Numbered from the stretch's first letter, positions 1 through 12,669 are shown. The stretch: 64,000 nucleotides of DNA from Bettongia penicillata ogilbyi (GCA_023548195.1 JAJHZJ010000220.1:3713204-3777203); one strand, 5' to 3'. Numbers and translations: made by a program. Notes: generated by a model from the sequence alone, not told the origin.

Positions 1-1869
1 ACATGTGAACAAAATATACTCCTTTGTACCAGAGAAATACCAAAGCAAAGTGACTTTTTCTATGCAGAACACACTAAACAACTATCCTTTCCTAGACAGG
101 CACAGTGAAATTCTTTAGTGGTCTCTTTTAGAATAAATACTACCCACAGAAATTCAGGCAATTTCATCTGAGTACCACTATCTCAAAGGGTTCTTGAAAC
201 TCTCACATATATCTTTCTAACTCCCACAGTAAACCACGTGGAATGTCAAATTCACCCATGAGGACAAGAATAAAAATGGTTTCAATCAGAGAAACATAAA
301 AGAGTATCAGTTACTTGTGGTTTTAAGGCACAGGTGTTCTTACCTGAAGTTGTAGGAAATTTTGATTTCAAAAAAAGCAAGCAGTACAGGTCTGTTTAAA
401 TGAAAAAAGAAAAATATGAACATTTCTTTTTTGTTTGTTTTTGCTTAAGTGTATGAATCCTTAATAACAAAAGAAACTCCAAATGTAAGATTATATTCTA
501 CCTTCATTTATAACATTTAAAGTCAAACAGATAAAGAACAGGAGACACATCATATAAAAACAAGTGCTTAAGTATGTTTCTGGTTCATAGTCAGAGTGCT
601 TATTTAAAAATGGAACAAATAAGTTTAAATAAAGCCCATACATTTCCACTACATAGCAACAAATACAAAAATATTTAACAATACCTTTAAAACTGTACGG
701 CAAACTTTAACCCAGCGTTCATTTTTTAACTCTGAGTCAAAATAATTTTGCCATTAAGTATAGAAATGTTAGGAACCAGTCACAAGAATTACATGGAGTG
801 ACCCATAATAGATTGGGTACAGAGCATAATATGAACAATAAATTTTGTAGAAGAATTTTTGATGCCACTTTGGTACAATGCCAAATGCATTTAACGAGTC
901 AGGAGACCTGATTCTAACCTGAAACAAGGCACCTCACATCTCTAAAGTCTCAGAGACTCTAGCTCTAAAGCTTCTTCCCTGTGTCAAAAATCTATTTTAT
1001 CTTTTCCTCTAGCTGACTTCCAAAATCTTTCTATATAAGCCAAAATTCTTCTTTACAAAATTCAAAATTCACTCTTTGAAATGTTATTAAAAGTTCCATA
1101 TACATGGAACATATACTTTTTTTCTTTTCATAACTGGATGTTATCAGGATGGAGGGGAAGAGATATCTGTTACCAAATGCTCACTCTACAGTATTGTGCT
1201 AGACACTACAGAAGGGTAACTAACAAAAGTAGTCAAATAGTGACTGCCTACAAAAATCTTCCAAACTTGGGAAATTATAAATTTTTTACTTTGGCACTAC
1301 TGATTAAATTTTCCATACTGTGTAACCCAAAACATTTCCTGTAGGTGATAAATAACATTTCTGGGAATCGTGGAAAAACTGGGTAGACATGAATTACTAG
1401 AAAAATGTCCATGTAACATATTTTAAAAATTCCAGAATAGTAAATTTCTTGTTAGTGCATGCTTATGAAGCAAGTTATCATGTATTATTCTAAGGCAGTC
1501 TCAACCTGCTTGTAAAGTTGAGAAAAAAACTTCTTCAATTCCACCATGCTTTTAAAATGTAAATTTTAACAAACACTTCTTCTTTCACTCTATTTCAATT
1601 TTCCCCTTTATTCCTCATATATCTACTTTTCCTACCTCCTCACACAATACTGACTACATTTCACTGCCATTAAATTCAACATGAATCAGTTAGCTTGGCA
1701 TGAATATATAAAGTAAAATAGAAAGTGACACAATCTATGTCATGCTCACAAATACCAGGTAGTCTACCTTGTCAATAAACTCACCTATTTACACCCAAAT
1801 CTGGATTACTGTCAATTTCAAGTGAGCAAGAAGCAAAAGAACTGTCATTCCAGAATTTGATTTCAGCCA
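1..1869. other. AT-rich sequence without a recognisable gene
   Basis: No coding frame longer than about 90 codons is present and none resembles a known protein. The stretch lies directly 3' of the minus-strand SERINC1-type retrocopy, so part of it may be that retrocopy's 3' UTR; I cannot find a clear poly(T) run or target-site duplication to mark where it would end. T-rich runs near 424-443 are one candidate. Confidence 0.4.
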
Positions 1870-3160
1870 AAAACACCGTTGGTAAGAATAACAGTAACGA
1901 CTAGTCTCTGAACATATTGAACATACCCAGACTGAAGTCCATTTACTGATCATCTCATGAAAAGGCTCTGAACTCTATCATTACTTAGGGTCATCATGAC
2001 AAAGTAAAGCCAAGAACAACATGAAATGAAAGAAAGAGTGTCTGTAGGTGACACCATTCCTTTCATTGTCTATTGCTTGGTAAACATCATCATGATCATC
2101 AAGCGATCCATGTCTCACCACACCATCTTCTATTAGTGTTATACATCACTGGTCAAAGTCAGTTTATTTTGCCTGACTGGCTGCTTGAATAAAGCACACA
2201 ACACAGAAAACTTAAGTCCCATAATTCCCTTATCATCCCAATACTGGACGGAGTCCCCTTGCCTTGGAATGTTTGTTGTAATGTTACAGCCAATTATGCT
2301 TAATAAACTTGGATTGCACTGTCTGTCTGTCTCATTCCTCATAACAATTACTGAAGATTGCAACAAACCAGATCTTGACTCTTAGGACATCTTGAATAGA
2401 CATTAGAATAGACATTATAGATGCTCCAATGCACAGAAGCATGTTGACACTGATGAGGGCCTTATTTTCTAAGCAAGCATCTGGGTAAGTGTTATAGACA
2501 AAGAATAGGACTATAAGAACTAACAACAGAAGATAATCCATTTCTGTAACTGATAACAAAGCTGCATACCAACACCTTCAGTTCCTTTCTTATACTTTTT
2601 TTCAAACCATGACTTATTCCATGAGCAGGAAAGTCAATAGGTAAAACCACCTGGATGAGGATGAAGCAAAAGGCCCCTACCATGCCCACATAAAAGAACA
2701 CAGTAGTAAAGGGTGCTTCTGGGATACAGCATTGTTGCTACAAATTTCAGAACCCAGAATCCATTGTGTACTGGAGCTGTGGGATAACTTCTGATCTTCA
2801 CTTTGACGATCAGTAAGGAGCACAAAATGAAAAGCATGGCCATGCCAAAGCACAAACAGTATATACAGCTCGGTGTCCTACCAACACATTACTAGGCACA
2901 AGTCCTGTCCTACTATCACAAAAGCCAGTGATTGTCTCTAACTGTCCTTCTATTCCTGGCATCAACACCACACAGGATATGCCTACAGCCATAAACAAAG
3001 AGAATGCATAAATCAGCCTAGTTACTGTGGAGTTATTTCCACCAGGACAGCACTGGCACAGCAAACACAGAGTTCTCTACATAAACATGGTATCCAATTC
3101 GCTATAGAGCACAATCCCAGGATACGTGTCCTCACCAGAGCAGAGCAGGAGCTCCAGGAA
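1870..3160 (-). pseudogene. SERINC1: SERINC1-type serine incorporator retrocopy, broken
   Basis: SERINC proteins are multi-pass membrane proteins of about 450 residues with about ten membrane segments. Read on the minus strand, successive frames follow SERINC1 in order: a start region like LGLCSIANWIPCLC (about 3140-3090), then [11 protein letters not shown] (about 3030), AVHNGFWVLKF (about 2740), [13 protein letters not shown] (about 2680), [18 protein letters not shown] and [16 protein letters not shown] (about 2510-2400), [15 protein letters not shown] (about 2310), NKLTLTSDV (about 2150), then an acidic loop and [15 protein letters not shown] (about 2030). The pieces lie in different frames, with stops, at least two short in-frame losses, and no introns where the multi-exon gene would have them, so this is a dead processed copy. 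SERINC1 fits better than SERINC3 or SERINC5 from remembered sequence, but a search should confirm the paralogue. The 3' end is uncertain. Confidence 0.85.
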
Positions 3161-3532
3161 GCTGTAAAGAAGATGCCAGGCTCTTTTTCCTCCCACAGCT
3201 TATTTATTGTTTTCCCAGCACTTCTGGCCCAGGTCCCACCCACAACTCTTTGGGGAGAGGGAGATCAGGCCCCAGGTGGGTTAGATAAGTAGTCAAGAGT
3301 CTAAGAATTAAGTGTAGCTCCTGGGAGGAGAATATGAAGAAAGCATGGGTCCTAGTAGTCTGTGACCCTCACTCCTCCTAGGTAGACTTATTGTGTGTGA
3401 GCATTCTGTTGATAAGAACAAGCTAGAGATTTCGGATTTCAACATTAAACTTTGTATCAGTAACTATTCAAGATTCAGTAATATAGAACACACGAGTATA
3501 TGGAGTCATATACAATATATATCAGTACTTCC

Positions 3533-3700
3533 CAGGGGTGGGAAATCTTTTGTCTCAAGTTTACTTGTGGCTTTCTAGCTCCTTGAAGGTGGCTTTTTGA
3601 TAGACTAAGTTTTTCATAACAAATTTTTTTTTTTAATTAAAGGGATTTCTTCTGTGAAGTTTGTATTCAAAGGGCCACACTCAAGGACCTAGATGGCCAT
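3533..3700. mobile_element. Palindromic hAT-like MITE, right end eroded
   Basis: The left end reads CAGGGGTGGGAAA, as in non-autonomous hAT elements. The left arm (about 3567-3625, with TCTAGCTCCTTGAAGGTGGC) and the right arm (about 3644-3700, with GGCCACACTCAAGGACCTAG) are imperfect inverted copies of each other around an A/T-rich centre. The terminal part of the right arm, which should return to the complement of the left end, is missing. Family assignment is from memory; the inverted structure is visible directly. Confidence 0.6.
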
Positions 3701-3709
3701 TTATCAATT

Positions 3710-6165
3710 ACCATCTACAACCAAAATTTATCAATGGAGGGATTGTTCTTTGTTTTTTTAGAAACTTGAACCAGTTGTGTGTGCATGTACTAGAAAACAG
3801 ATCTTTGTAAGTTAAAATTGTTAGAAAAATATTCAGGTGTATTGTTTCTATGATACTTTTTTTTTAATTTTCTATATTCAAAATTGACTACTTTACCTTC
3901 TACAATCCTTTCTGGCTTGTTTGGTTGTGACCTTCTATTTCTTATTCTCGCAGCTAATGTCTGTCTTGCTCATTTTTTATTTGCTTGTTATGTCATGCTT
4001 TATGCAGTTTATCTGATTATATGACTGAAGATATTATTCCATACCTAGTTTCTAAAATATTACTTTCCTTTCTCCCAAGAAATTCTGTGGAATGTTGAGT
4101 CCTTGTACATTAATCATTGCCATTCAATATTTCAACATTGTTTCCCATACTACCTTTTTGAAAGCCCTTTTTAAAGTTCTGCCTCAGGCTATTCACATGC
4201 CTACATATAGGAAAGTTCCTGTATCAATGTAGCTTCCTCTTCAACCAAAATATTAGGGAGATTGTGACACTGATAAGGTAAACTTATTTCTCAGAATCAA
4301 AAAGCCATAATATAGCCGAAGTCAAATTTCACCTTTCTTACACAGAATGTGGCTGTATAGCCAGTATGGCATGATGATATGCATTCAGATTAATATAAAT
4401 ATTTACATACATTTTTGGTCTGTTTTTTTTTGGTAAATCAAACAGCTAAAATAAATTGCTTTTTATTTCTATTTTATGAAAAGAATCAGTGTATAAGACA
4501 AATTAAAAAAAAATTCCATTAAAAAACAATGCAGTGCTAGTACTAAGACATATATATATATATAATATATATATATATATATTCCCTTTATTCTCTCTAT
4601 AAATGATACCAATTCAATTTTATCATTGCTCATAAGTTATTTCACCTTTTAATATTCTCTGAAAGTCTAATTCTGGTGAATACTCTCCAATCTATCTGGA
4701 TCTCAGTATTCTGATAATGGTTCAAAAGAGTCAAACAATATTACTGTTTATATAAAGAAGATTTTATAAACAAGGTCTTTGATTTATTTAGTTTTATCCT
4801 GGCAAAAGCCAAGGTATCTTTTTTTTCTTCTGAAACAGTCTCCCTTTAAGCATTTGCTAGAAGTCCATATGCTCCAATTTCTGGAAAATACTGCTCTTCT
4901 CGCATCACTTGATGATTTATAGATGACTATTGGGGTGTGGTCAAGTTTTTACAGTGTGTTTGAACACATTTCTTAAGAAAGGTCATTCTTGTTGGAAAGC
5001 CTTTTAGGACTTAATTGAAAGTCTTCTGATTGATGGAGATCTGCCTCACCCATTAAATCATTTAATCAAACCTAAAATAGCTATGGTAATGACTTTAACC
5101 CCACCCCTTCATTTGAATTTTGAAGTGAAAGGAAAATTCTTGTAATAGAATTCTATAAGTTTGTAGATAACATTATGAAATTATTTGAGAAAGGTCAGAC
5201 ATAGGAAAAATCAAATATGTAATCATCAACATTCTCTAGGATAAATACTAAATACAGTAGTGAAAAGATGTTTTCTAAAACTCCTGTAAATGCAAATGTT
5301 ACTATTTTTTCTGAAGTTATAGATGCAGCACTTGATTTAGAAATATTAATGATGTTAAGAAGTAAATTGATAGTTACTATAGCAATAATAGTTTCCTGGA
5401 AAACATCCAAATCATGTACCTGACATCATTAGGCAAATGAAAATATTAGTCTTGTTGATAAAATTTGAAAAGGTTTTAACTACAACCAAAATCATCCTTT
5501 GGAGAAAACAAAATGAAATGACTTGTCATTTCTTCCAAAAAGAAGCACAATAAACCTTATGTCTTGTGAATTTTGGTTGACCTTCTATTTATTTTTTATT
5601 TGTGTATCCCTTTTAAGTCTAGGCAAGTGTCACACTTCTGATTGGAAGTAAACACTAGCTCCAATTCACAGAACTCTGCATGATTTAGTGATTTAATTTA
5701 GATTTCTGACAACTTTGGGTATAATATTATTATCACAAACCATATTCCATAATGATATATTTCTTATTTGATCCAAGAAAGAATTTTTTAAAAAATTTAA
5801 TCCCCATGGTAAAATAGCATACTATGAAATTTTTATTTGATGGCAATTCACTTCAACACTGAGAAAAAAAAAATATTTTATAAATGGAACTAATGTGATT
5901 TTACCTCATTATTTTTCATTACGGAAACATTCTTTCTAGTATACATAGTAAGTTAGTAAACATAGGTGGGCTGCACTGCAAAGCCAGATATCTTATAATT
6001 TAAATGGAAAGTGATTTTGAAATAGTAATTTTAAGGATGATATAAAAATTAAAATGAGATTTTGAAAACATATTAATACCAAAGGCCATATCAGCACAAA
6101 ACAATTAGCCAGAAGCTTGAATAACATGCACAAATTTGTGGTTTTCTAATAGTCTTCCTTCTTCA
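3710..6165. other. AT-rich sequence, no gene seen
   Basis: No protein-like frame, tRNA-like fold or recognisable retroposon end was found. The only notable element is the AT dinucleotide tract near 4550. Many in-frame stops occur on both strands. Confidence 0.5.
4550..4582. repeat. (AT)n microsatellite, interrupted
   Basis: About 33 bases of alternating AT with one phase break in the middle (TATAATATAT). Confidence 0.9.
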
Positions 6166-6453
6166 AAGATGACAAAGCTGAATGTTGCTGGAAACCCAAA
6201 CTACTTGCTCACCTATGCTTAGGCAATTCTGGATGGCTTTATGGCAAAAATGGTGACACTCTACCCAAGAATTTCCAGGAAATCCTTGGGATGCTTGTCT
6301 ACAAGTTTCTTTCATAAAGCTAATGATTCAGAGAAGGATACTATCTACTACCTCTGAGCACTGTTTGATTTTAACTATAAAGAGACCAAGTTGTATATTC
6401 TGATATTTCTTCATAAATCACTAAAAAATGTGTTAATGTATTCTGTAATTTAA
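6166..6453 (+). pseudogene. Unassigned coding remnant with two nonsense codons
   Basis: One plus-strand frame reads for about 94 codons from an ATG at 6169 to TAA at 6451, with two stops only. Both stops sit where a tryptophan codon (TGG) would become TAG or TGA by one change: after LLTYA, and in YYL-stop-ALFDF. The decoded text is protein-like, for example YKETKLYILIFLHKS and SFFHKANDSEKDTIYYL. No family was recognised. It could be one exon or a fragment of a retrocopy. An accidental open frame is the alternative; at this AT content 94 codons with only two stops is suggestive rather than decisive. Confidence 0.4.
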
Positions 6454-6842
6454 TCAGCTGTCTTTTAACCTCCACCAAAAAACGCATTTTATTATGGATT
6501 TTTGTTTATCTTTCTTCTAAGACCAAATTTCCCTCCTTTTGTAGATTTCAACTAACAGTCTAACTGGATTTGCAATTTATTAGTAGCATAATAATTTATA
6601 ATAAGAACTTGAAATATTTCAACTATGTGTAAGCTATGAGAAAAATAAAAGTTAAGTCCCCTCTTATCATCAGCATCAACTGCTGAGTTCTCTGTAGGGA
6701 ATGAAACCATGGTACCAATATTGGGCTCTCCAAGGATGATAATCAGAGCCTTCCAAAATTTTTATTCAGGATACAGTCCCCACAGGTTATTTTGTCCACA
6801 TGATAAAAATTAAACCAAGTTTTTTTCAAGCTCTCTTCCAGT

Positions 6843-6846
6843 TTCT

Positions 6847-6933
<87 letters not shown>

Positions 6934-6991
6934 CTCTCTCTGTCTGTCTCCCTTTCCCCCCCCATCTCTGTCTCTCTCTCTGTCTCTGTCC
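6843..6991. repeat. (CT)n microsatellite with impure 3' part
   Basis: Nearly pure CT from about 6844 to 6929, then a degraded pyrimidine tract with a C run and GTCT units up to about 6991. The open frames across it on both strands are Ser/Leu or Arg/Glu simple repeats and are not genes. Confidence 0.95.
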
Positions 6992-7119
6992 CAAAATTAA
7001 CAATTAACTCAATCTCTGAAAAAAAGATGTACTTTTACCCTTTTCTGTCCATGACTTTTGCAGTGTCAGTCATGATTACGAACTCCCTCCAGAAGACAAT
7101 TAAGCTATTATTCTTACTA

Positions 7120-8885
7120 TTTTCTTTTTTTAAAAAAATTGACATTTGCTTTTATAAAAGTTTGAATTCTAAATTTTTCCTGCTTCCAACACTCCTTCTC
7201 ACTCAAAATGACATGCATTCTGACATAGGACATATGTGTATGATTATATGTAACATATTTTAACATCAACCATATTCTTAAAGAAAAATTAGAAGAAAAG
7301 GGGGAAAATATGAGAAATTAAAAAAAAAAACAGCTAAAGAAAGAGAAAATAACATGCTCTATTTTTTTGTTAAGACTCCATAGATCTTTTTCTGAATGTG
7401 CATTGCATTTTCCTTCATGAGTCTTCTGTAACTTTCTTAGATCACTGCATTTCTCAGAAGAGCTGAGTCTAAAAATGTCAGTCCTACAATGTTACTGTTA
7501 CTATGTACAGTGTTCTAGATCTGTTCACTTTACTCAGAATCAGTTAATGCAAGTCTCCTCAGCTTTTTCTGAAGCCCACTGGCTCATCATTTCTTGTAGC
7601 ACAAGAGTATTCCATTAAATTTATATAACACAACTTGGTTAGCAGTTCTGCAACTGAAGGGTAGACCCTTCAATTTCCAGATCTTTTCCAAGACAGAAAA
7701 ATGTTGCTAAAATATTTTTGTATATGGGTCCTTTGCCCTTTTAATGATCTCTTTGCGATACAAACCAAATAGTAATATTTATATATCAAAGGGTATGCAA
7801 AATTTTATCCTCCTTTGGACGCAACTCCAAATTGCTCCCCAGAATAGTTGCATCAGTTTACAACTTTAAAAATAGTGCATTAGTGTTCCAATTTTTCCAC
7901 ATCTCCAATATTTATAATTTTTACTGTTATGTCATGCTAGCTAATCTGATAGGTGTGAAGTGGTACCTCAGTGTTGTTTTGATTTGCATTTCTCTATTCA
8001 ATAGTGATTTAATTTTTTTTTCAAATGACCATAGTTGGTTTTAACTTCCTCCCCTGAAAACTGCCTGTTCATATCTTTTGACCATTTGTCAATAAGTGAA
8101 TTGCAGTCTTACAAATTTGATTCAGTTCTCTATATATTTTTAAATAAGGCCTTTAACAGAGAGCCTAGTTGTAAAAATTGTCTCCCTACTTTCTGCTTCC
8201 CTTCTAACCTTGGTTGCATTGGGTTTGTGCAAAATAAAAATTTTGTGCAATTTTTTTGTGTGTGTAAAACAAAAAAATCATTTTGAACATAATGCAATCA
8301 AAATTATCCATTATGCATGTCATAATGTTCTCTGTCTCTTGTTCCATCATAATTTTTTCCAGTCTCCATATATTGGACAGTAAAACTATTCCCTGCTCTC
8401 CTAATTTTACTTATATTATCAGCCTTTATAAATCATGTGCCCATTTTGACTCTGTCTTGGTATATGGAGTAAGATGTTGGTCTATGCCTAGTTTCTGCCA
8501 TACTGTTTTCCAGTTTCCCCAATGTTTTTCTCTAAAATAGTGTGCCTTTCTCCCCCCAGAAGCTGGAGTCTTTGAATTCATAAAAATGTAGATTACTATA
8601 TTCATTGACTACTGTGTCCTATGTACCTAATCTATTCAATTCATCTATTTCTCTATTTCTTAGCCAGTACCAAGTAGTATTGATGACTGCTACATTATAA
8701 TACAATTTAAGGCCTGGTATGGCTAGGCCACCTTCCCTTGAATTTCTTTTCATTCATTCCCTTGGTATTCTGGGCTTTTTCTCTTCCATATGAATTCAAT
8801 TTTTTTTTTTAGCTCTAACTGAATATTTAGTAGTTTGATTGATATGGCACTGAATAAGCAAATTAATTTAGGTAGAATTGCCACT
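7120..8885 (-). mobile_element. Antisense L1 fragment: 3' UTR and ORF2 3' region
   Basis: Read on the minus strand this is the 3' part of a marsupial L1: the ORF2 C-terminal coding region (8885 to about 7400), then the 3' UTR (about 7380-7120). Landmarks on the plus strand are CATATCTTTTGACCATTTG (about 8070), GTGAAGTGGTACCTCA (about 7955) and ATGGCACTGAATAAGCAAAT (about 8842), all of which recur in the other antisense L1 copies of this window. No ORF2 frame survives. It ends where an oppositely oriented HAL1-like element begins, and related antisense L1 sequence resumes near 11310. Confidence 0.8.
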
Positions 8886-8889
8886 TTTA

Positions 8890-11308
8890 TAAAAATCCCA
8901 GCATGAGCTTTGGTCCCTATGAAGACTAAACACCTCCATAGTAGTGAGAGGGGTTGGATATCTGAGTCAGAGAAGACATAGGGAACCTCTATCAACAAGG
9001 AATGCCAGATCCAGGTGTGCTGTGGAAATGAGACCAGGGGAAGGACAAGAAGGAACCACACACTCCTAGTGAGTACAGAAGCAATGGAGTAGGAATGCAG
9101 ATCTTGGAGTGGATTCAAAAGCAGAGAGGAAAACTGAGGAAAGATCTGAATCCAGAGGCACCAATCACATACCCAAAGACTAGAAGTGATTACAAAAATT
9201 TAGCAATTATCAAAGAAAGAAAGGAACAAACAAAAACAGGAAAAGGAGGAAGAATGCAAGCATAGAAAGTAACTATGGGAATAGAGAAGACTAGAATTCA
9301 TGTTCAGATAGGGAAGGAAAGCAATTCTCTTCTACCCCCAAAGTGTAATGCCAAATAGTCACCTGTGTGAAAAGAATTCATAGAAGAACTTAAAAACACT
9401 TTTAAAAAATCAAATGATAGACACTGAGGAAAAAAATTTAAAAATAAGAATAATCCAAGAAGAAAACATTAACCAATTAGAAAAGAAGATAAGAATACTA
9501 AGGAAGAAAATGACTCTTTGAAAATCAGAATTGGGAAAGGGAAAACCAGCAAAGTTTAAAGGGAGAAAGAAATAATAAAACAAAATATAAAGAATGAAAA
9601 AAAAAAAACAGAAAAGAATGTGAAACATCTCATTAAAAAAAGCAGCTGATCTGGAGAAGAGATCAAAAAGAGGAAACATAAAAATATCTGACTACCTGAA
9701 AGCTATTATCAAAAATAATAATAATAATCTTGATACTACAATGCAAGAAATAATTAAAGAAAAATGTCCTGAAGCACTGGTACAAGAGGATAAAGTAGAA
9801 ATGGAGAAAGTCCAACAATCACTACCTAAAGGAGGTCCTACAAGGAAAACCTAGGGCAATATTATGGTTAAGTTCTGAAATCCCCAGCGTAAGGATAAAA
9901 TATGAAGGAACAAGAAAAAATGCATTTTATACAAGGCAGTGCTCCAATTAGAATCATCCAAGACCTAGCAACAGCAAAACTAAAACACCATAGGCCTTGA
10001 AATGCTGGTTATCAAAGAACTGGAGTTCTGATTGAAAACATCATACCCAGCAAAGCTAAGCATAGTCGTGAATTTTAAAAAAAATGAATAATTATTGAAT
10101 TGTCAATCTTTCAGGAATTTGTAAAAAAACAAACAAAAAAAAACTGAACTTAATTTAAGATTTGATGGACAAGAGCCAAGAGAAACATAATGTACTGTTC
10201 AAAGACTAATTACAAAGTAGTCAGTAATGACAGATTATTTACCTTTTATATATGTAAAATGTAAAACATATGTCTAAATTGTTATTCATAATTGGGTAGT
10301 TTTTAAAAAAGATGGGGGTATACCTGAGCATGATATGAATTCAAAATATAAAACCCTTCAGGAGCATCTAAAAAGAGTAATTATCCTATTGAAGCAAGGT
10401 AAGAGAGAAAGAATCAATACAGAAGAATTAAAAGGGGTAGGAGGGCTGTTAGTTATGGAAAGTTATGGGGAATTTATGGGGAACACATTCCAGAGAGGAT
10501 AATACTTAATACATCTACAAGAGTATGAGTCTTCCAAATTTAGAAAGCAATAAAATGCCAATGGGATAGAGGAGATGCAGAGGATAATGAAGGGATCTTT
10601 GCCAGGAAGTGTAAAGTAATAGGTAAAAGAGGAATATACATGAATATTCAGAATGAGAATGGAAGGATAAGGGAGGGATCTTTAGAGAGGAAGGTGATGT
10701 AATAAGCAAAAGTAGTAAATGGGAATGGGAGCATAAGGGAGGGATTGTTGGAGAGTGGGGTAGTTTAAATAATAGAAAGGTAAGGTAGGAGGCTGAATAA
10801 AGTAGAGGAGTCAGGAGGGATAGGAAATCAGAGATACAGACAAACATAAAAACAAATATTAAGAATAGAATTTCTTACAGGAAGTATATGTCTATATATG
10901 TATGTATGTATGTGTATATATACTTATATATAATATACATGTATGTTTATATCTATATATAAATATATCTGCACTTAATTGTAGTTTGAAACAAGGGAAA
11001 ATGAGAAGAAAAGAGGAAAAGAATACAGTAAACAGTATATAACAGAAGAAAACTAAATGTACAAGGAAACAAAGAAAAGATGAACAGCTTTCAACACAAC
11101 ATATAGTATTTAATATATAGGTTTTCTTGAAATTGAAACATTGCTATATTTTGTGAATGCTCTCTCACATTGTGCTGCACTCAAGACTTTTCTTATTTTA
11201 TATTTGTATTAATATTTAATTGTATATTTTCTCTTTTGTATTATGTATTTAGGTTTTATTACCCAAATCTAAAACAAAAAAATAAAAGAAAAAGAAAGAA
11301 AATTCCAT
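8890..11308 (+). mobile_element. Old HAL1-like (ORF1-only) element
   Basis: The element runs opposite to the L1 sequence on both sides. It has a 5' leader (about 8890-9390), an A-rich region decoding as degenerate L1-type ORF1 (about 9400-10075), a purine-rich 3' region with GGGAGGGAT motifs (about 10440-10830), then an AT-rich stretch ending in an A-rich tail (CAAAAAAATAAAAGAAAAAG, about 11274-11300). There is no reverse-transcriptase region between ORF1 and the tail, the arrangement of HAL1, a non-autonomous L1 relative with ORF1 only. It is more diverged than the 23-44 kb copies and has no clear target-site duplication. Confidence 0.65.
9400..10075 (+). pseudogene. Degenerate L1/HAL1 ORF1
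   Basis: The decoded fragments follow the L1 ORF1p order: a lysine/glutamate-rich coiled coil (about 9420-9640), then DLEKRSKRGNIKISDYLKA (about 9650-9705), the equivalent of the SRRDNLKI motif at the start of the RNA-recognition fold, then MQEIIKEKCPEALVQEDK (about 9740-9795) and SYPAKLSIV near 10050, the conserved C-terminal motif. Several stops and frame changes occur, so no product is expected. ORF1p normally forms trimers that coat the element RNA and act as nucleic-acid chaperones. Confidence 0.65.
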
Positions 11309-11309
11309 T

Positions 11310-12665
11310 CATTCCTATATTCTAAGTATTTTAACAGTTATATGTGCTGCATTTTATCAAAAATTTTTTTCTGCATCACTTGAGAAAATCATATGATTTC
11401 TGTTATTTTGTTATTGATATGTTCAATTATGCTGATAGTTTTCGTAAAATTGAATCAGCCCTGAATTACATGTATAAATCCCATCTGGTCATAGTGCATT
11501 ATCACTGTGATAAATCATTGTAATCTCTTTCCTAATATTTTATTTAAATTTTTGCATAAATATTCATTAGGAAAATTCATCTATAATTTTCTTTCTTTGT
11601 TTTGATTTTTCCTGGTTTGGGTATCAACCCTATTTTCTATCATCAAAAGAATTTGGTAGGACTCTTTCTTCACCTATTTTTCCAAATATGTAATGTGAAT
11701 TCACTTTTAAATCCATCTGACCCAGGAGATTTTTTTCATAGGCAGCTCATTGATGGCTTGTTCAATTTCTTTTTGTTTTCTGAAATGAAACTATTCAAAT
11801 ATTTTATCTCCTCTTTCGTTAATCTGGGCAATTTGTAATTTTTTGTAAATATTCATCCATTGTCAGATTTACTGGCATACACTCAGGCAAAATAGCTCCT
11901 AATTATGCTTTTAATCTCTCTTCACCGGTGGTGAAATCATCTTTTTCATTTTTAATACTGGCATTTGGTTTATTCTTTTTTTAATCAAATTAACCAAATG
12001 TTATTTATTTTATTGGTCTTTTTTCTTAAAACCAGCTGTTAATTTTGTTTGTTAATTCAACAGTTTTCTTAATTTCAATTTTATTGTTCTCTCCTTTGAT
12101 TTTCAAGATTTCTGATTTGATATTTAATTGGAGATGTATAATTTCCCTATGAACTGCTTTGTCCACATCCCATAAATTTTAATATGTTGTCTCTTTATTG
12201 TGACTTTCTTTAATGAGGTTATTCATAATTTCTATAACCTGTTGTTTGATGTTCATTCTTCATGATTAGATTATTTAGTTTCCACATAATTTTAGTCTAT
12301 CTTTTCATGATGGTTTATTACATATATGATGCTTTTAATCATTTGACCCTTCTTCATTGAATTGTGAGTTTCATGCCCTAATACATGCTGAATTTTTGTG
12401 TGTGTACCATGCACTCCTGAGACAAAGTTTATTCCTTTCTATTCCCATTCAATTTTCTCCAGAAGTCTATCATATCTGACTTTTTAAGATTCCATTCATC
12501 TCCTTAGTTTCTTTTTTGCTTATTTTGTGGTCATATCTACCTAGTTTGGAGAGGGGAAGAATGAAGTCCCCTTTAATATACTGCTGCTATTTCTTCCTGT
12601 TACTAACTTAAATTCTCCTCTACGATTTTGGCTGCTATGCCACTTGTTATATATACATGTTGAAT
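11310..12665 (-). mobile_element. Antisense L1 fragment: ORF2 central region
   Basis: On the minus strand this follows L1 ORF2 further toward its N-terminus than the 7.1-8.9 kb block. Landmarks on the plus strand are GAAAATCATATGATTTC (about 11385), ATGTTCAATTATGCTGATAG (about 11420) and GGTTTGGGTATCAA (about 11614), also seen near 19000-19060. The segment is full of stops. It probably belongs to the same L1 as 7120-8885, but in the consensus order as I remember it several hundred bases that should join the two blocks are absent, so a deletion or two separate insertions must be allowed for. Confidence 0.7.
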
Positions 12666-12669
12666 GAAA

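Noticed and set aside
6743..7003. Arg/Glu and Ser/Leu repeat frames
   Set aside because: Translation of the CT microsatellite on both strands.
8750..9118. 122-codon minus-strand frame
   Set aside because: It spans the junction of antisense L1 and the HAL1-like 5' leader; the L1 part is a known ORF2 remnant and the rest is antisense to a UTR.
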